DNA from: Actinomycetota bacterium
Lineage (GTDB): Bacteria; Actinomycetota; Actinomycetes; S36-B12; UBA5976
Length of the DNA: 6,372 nt
Reading direction: 5' to 3'
Assembly (NCBI GenBank): GCA_016870945.1
Contig: VGAH01000054.1
Coordinates: forward strand, 1 to 6,372
Below, piece by piece: positions 5,287-6,372 of the stretch. Numbering within the stretch: position 1 is the first letter of the stretch; every line of letters starts with the position of its first letter. Under the pieces are notes generated by a model that made no database searches, was not told the DNA's origin, and saw only the letters and a program-made list of their open reading frames with translations. Position numbers and translations under genes: made by a program.

Positions 5287-6063
5287 ATGCCAAACACCGT
5301 TGAGATACCGGTGAGCGCTCTTGAAAACGACGCTGCCTACCGAGCAGCCGTCATCGATTTGCTCGGTTTACTCGCTTACGGTGAGTTAGAAGCGTTTGAG
5401 CGATTGGCAGCAGATTCTGCTCTGGCACCGACCATCGATGACATGGGTGCGCTCGCGGGTCACGCAGCTGCTGAACAGCGTCACTATGAATTGCTTCGCA
5501 GTCGCATTGTCGAACTAGGCGCTGACCCAAGTGCTGCCATGGCCCCATTTGTTGCGCCAATAAATGAGTTTCACGCGAGAACGGTGCCGAGTGATTGGCT
5601 CGAGAGGTTAGTTAAGGCCGTCGTGGGCGACGGAATCGGCGCTGATTTCTATCGTGAAATCTCGCGATTCGTTGATGCCGATACTCGCGCGATTATTAAT
5701 CAAGTTATGTCTGACACGGGACATAGTGATTACGCCATGGCCAAGGTGCGAGCAGCTGTGCAGGCTGACCCGGCCGTTGCCGGGCGGTTGGCTCTTTGGG
5801 CAAGACGTTTGTTGGGCGAGGCCGTAACGCAGGCTCAGCATGTGATTGCAGAGCGCGAAAGTTTGGACGCGTTGTTCATGCCGAACGCGACCACCGCACT
5901 CGCCGCCAGCGCCGCCAGCGCCGCGGCCACCGCCAGCGCCCCTGCCGCCAGCGCCGCCACACTTGACCTGGCCGAGATCAAAAATGTGATCGAGCGATTG
6001 ACGGACAATCATTACCAGCGCATGTTCGCGCTTGGCTTAGCGAAAACTAGCGAGCGGGCTTAG
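5287..6063 (+). CDS. ferritin-like diiron protein, MiaE_2-type (tRNA hydroxylase-like)
   Basis: This 258-residue helical protein resembles the actinobacterial ferritin-like family related to MiaE (MiaE_2, PF13794 as I recall), which sits beside DEAD-box helicases. Candidate diiron ligands are E33 or E35 in YGELEAF, the E-x2-H pair E63/H66 in AAEQRHYE, D115 or D120 in GDGIGADFY, and the D-x2-H pair D143/H146 in SDTGHSDY. True MiaE hydroxylates the isopentenyl group of ms2i6A37 in tRNA; that activity is only a hypothesis here. Residues 204-225 form an Ala/Ser/Thr/Pro linker encoded by a GCC-rich repeat, followed by a C-terminal helix (LDLAEIKNVIERL, 226-238). The linker looks like an expansion. 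The start is ATG at 5287, probably leaderless. The gene is divergent from the helicase and overlaps the DUF3107 gene by 4 bp at the stop codons. Confidence 0.82.
   Translation: MPNTVEIPVSALENDAAYRAAVIDLLGLLAYGELEAFERLAADSALAPTIDDMGALAGHAAAEQRHYELLRSRIVELGADPSAAMAPFVAPINEFHARTVPSDWLERLVKAVVGDGIGADFYREISRFVDADTRAIINQVMSDTGHSDYAMAKVRAAVQADPAVAGRLALWARRLLGEAVTQAQHVIAERESLDALFMPNATTALAASAASAAATASAPAASAATLDLAEIKNVIERLTDNHYQRMFALGLAKTSERA
5902..5955 (+). repeat. imperfect 9-bp GCC-rich repeat tract inside ferritin-like gene
   Basis: Two exact GCCGCCAGC units (5902-5910, 5911-5919) are followed by degenerate 9-mers (GCCGCGGCC, ACCGCCAGC, GCCCCTGCC, GCCAGCGCC). The tract encodes Ala-Ala-Ser-like triplets. 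It is almost pure G+C, in sharp contrast to the flanking codons of the same gene, suggesting slippage-driven growth of a disordered linker. Confidence 0.8.
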
Positions 6064-6070
6064 TTAGCCC
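6056..6070. terminator. small hairpin over the convergent stop codons (weak terminator candidate)
   Basis: GGGCT (6056-6060) pairs with AGCCC (6066-6070) around the loop TAGTT, which holds both stop codons. The stem can form in transcripts from either strand. It is only 5 bp and no T tract follows on either strand, so termination activity is doubtful. Confidence 0.3.
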
Positions 6071-6308
6071 CAAACCCAACTCGCCGGCCAGTGCTAGCGC
6101 CGATTTCTACGAATCCAATCTTGTCTGCCGGCACGATCACTTTCTTGCCTTTTTCATCGGTAAGTTCAAGCGGCTTGCCAGCTGTAAGAGAAGCATTAAC
6201 TGCCCTGTCGATTTCTTCTTGAGTTGCTTCCATTTGCAGCACGATTTCGCGCGCACCTTCGGTGACAGCAATGTGCACTTCGACTAATGGTTTTTCTTTT
6301 TCGGCCAC
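6060..6308 (-). CDS. DUF3107 family small protein
   Basis: This 82-residue acidic-to-mixed protein matches the actinobacterial DUF3107 pattern: an N-terminal strand VEVHIAVTEGAREI (9-22), a helix with EEIDRAVNASL (31-41), and the conserved C-terminal VPADKIGFVEIG (59-70) running to GRRVGFGAN. Family function is unknown to me; the M. tuberculosis member is Rv3208A (TB9.4) as I recall. The start chosen is GTG at 6308, because AAGGAG (6321-6316) lies 7 nt upstream and the protein then begins close to the conserved strand. The reading frame stays open to about 6368, but that extra N-terminus is unlike the family and lacks a ribosome site. The gene faces the ferritin-like gene tail-to-tail with a 4-bp overlap. 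This grouping with helicase and ferritin-like genes resembles the mycobacterial order. Confidence 0.87.
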   Translation of the reverse strand: MAEKEKPLVEVHIAVTEGAREIVLQMEATQEEIDRAVNASLTAGKPLELTDEKGKKVIVPADKIGFVEIGASTGRRVGFGAN

Positions 6309-6372
6309 TATTTCACTCCTTCGTTGGTCGCAGGGTGCGACATCGGGAAACTCGAGATTCCACGCCAAGTAA
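6309..6372 (-). promoter_or_regulatory. upstream region of DUF3107 with a GTCGCA/TGCGAC dyad
   Basis: The 64 bp before the DUF3107 start hold the Shine-Dalgarno and an exact 6-bp inverted repeat, GTCGCA (6327-6332) and TGCGAC (6336-6341), with a 3-bp centre. It could be a repressor dyad or a short leader hairpin just ahead of the ribosome site. I see no convincing -10 or -35, so the promoter may lie beyond the right edge or be atypical. Confidence 0.4.
6316..6321 (-). promoter_or_regulatory. Shine-Dalgarno AAGGAG deciding the DUF3107 start
   Basis: AAGGAG on the minus strand stands 7 nt before GTG at 6308 and supports that start over the longer open frame. No TANNNT hexamer at leaderless distance is seen, so this gene uses a led transcript, unlike its ferritin-like neighbour. 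Confidence 0.75.

Noticed and set aside
5769..5784. CCCGGC/GCCGGG inverted repeat with CGTT loop
   Set aside because: It lies mid-gene in the ferritin-like CDS with no T tract and no regulatory context; probably codon coincidence.
5608..6012. Minus-strand 134-residue Gly-rich frame
   Set aside because: It is the antisense of the ferritin-like gene; the Gly-rich stretch is just the complement of the GCC repeat tract.
6309..6368. Extended N-terminus of DUF3107 from TTG at 6368
   Set aside because: The added residues are unlike the family, contain the leader dyad and Shine-Dalgarno, and GTG 6308 has an ideal ribosome site.
1..6372. Defence system, prophage, mobile element or CRISPR array
   Set aside because: No integrase, transposase, terminal repeats, spacer-repeat pattern, toxin-antitoxin pair or nuclease module is visible; gene content is chromosomal housekeeping type.

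Overview
The window looks like a stretch of ordinary, very compact actinobacterial chromosome (Actinomycetota). Three things point there: a soluble PRC-barrel/MgtE_N/CBS protein of the actinobacterial type, a small DUF3107 protein (a family I know mainly from Actinobacteria), and the order DEAD-box helicase / divergent ferritin-like (MiaE_2) protein / DUF3107, which resembles the Mycobacterium tuberculosis rhlE (Rv3211), Rv3210c, Rv3208A neighbourhood as I recall it. Base composition is moderate, genes abut or overlap, and non-ATG starts are frequent. This would fit a small-genome aquatic member, for example a Microbacteriaceae or Nanopelagicales relative, but I cannot place it more closely.

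Layout, left to right. A minus-strand PRC-barrel/MgtE_N/CBS gene runs off the left edge (1-1106). Only 24 bp separates it from a divergent plus-strand pair: an EamA-type 10-TM transporter (1131-2042) and a PlsC-type acyltransferase (2039-2728), joined by a TTGA stop/start overlap. Tail-to-tail with these, overlapping by 8 bp, lies a minus-strand three-gene operon that reads from right to left: DEAD-box RNA helicase (5235-3991), alpha/beta hydrolase (3994-3110) and Nudix hydrolase (3113-2721). Its genes are joined by TTGA and GTGA overlaps. Divergent from the helicase across 51 bp is a diiron ferritin-like protein of the MiaE_2 type (5287-6063), which overlaps tail-to-tail by 4 bp with a DUF3107 gene (6308-6060). 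The only non-coding DNA is two divergent promoter gaps (24 and 51 bp) and the 64 bp upstream of DUF3107. There is no gene-free stretch over 300 bp, and I saw no RNA gene, mobile element or CRISPR array.

How it works together. The helicase operon is one transcription and translation unit, probably expressed from a TACAAT promoter with a strong Shine-Dalgarno. The divergent MgtE-like/EamA pair and the ferritin-like gene appear to be leaderless: TANNNT hexamers end 6-8 nt before the start codons. The most useful re-annotation is that the helicase probably begins at a CTG codon, which restores the conserved aromatic residue 17 positions before the Q motif. I found no convincing new biological system. 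The notable points are unusual start and promoter architecture, an Ala/Ser-rich repeat expansion inside the ferritin-like gene, and strong palindromes inside the acyltransferase gene.
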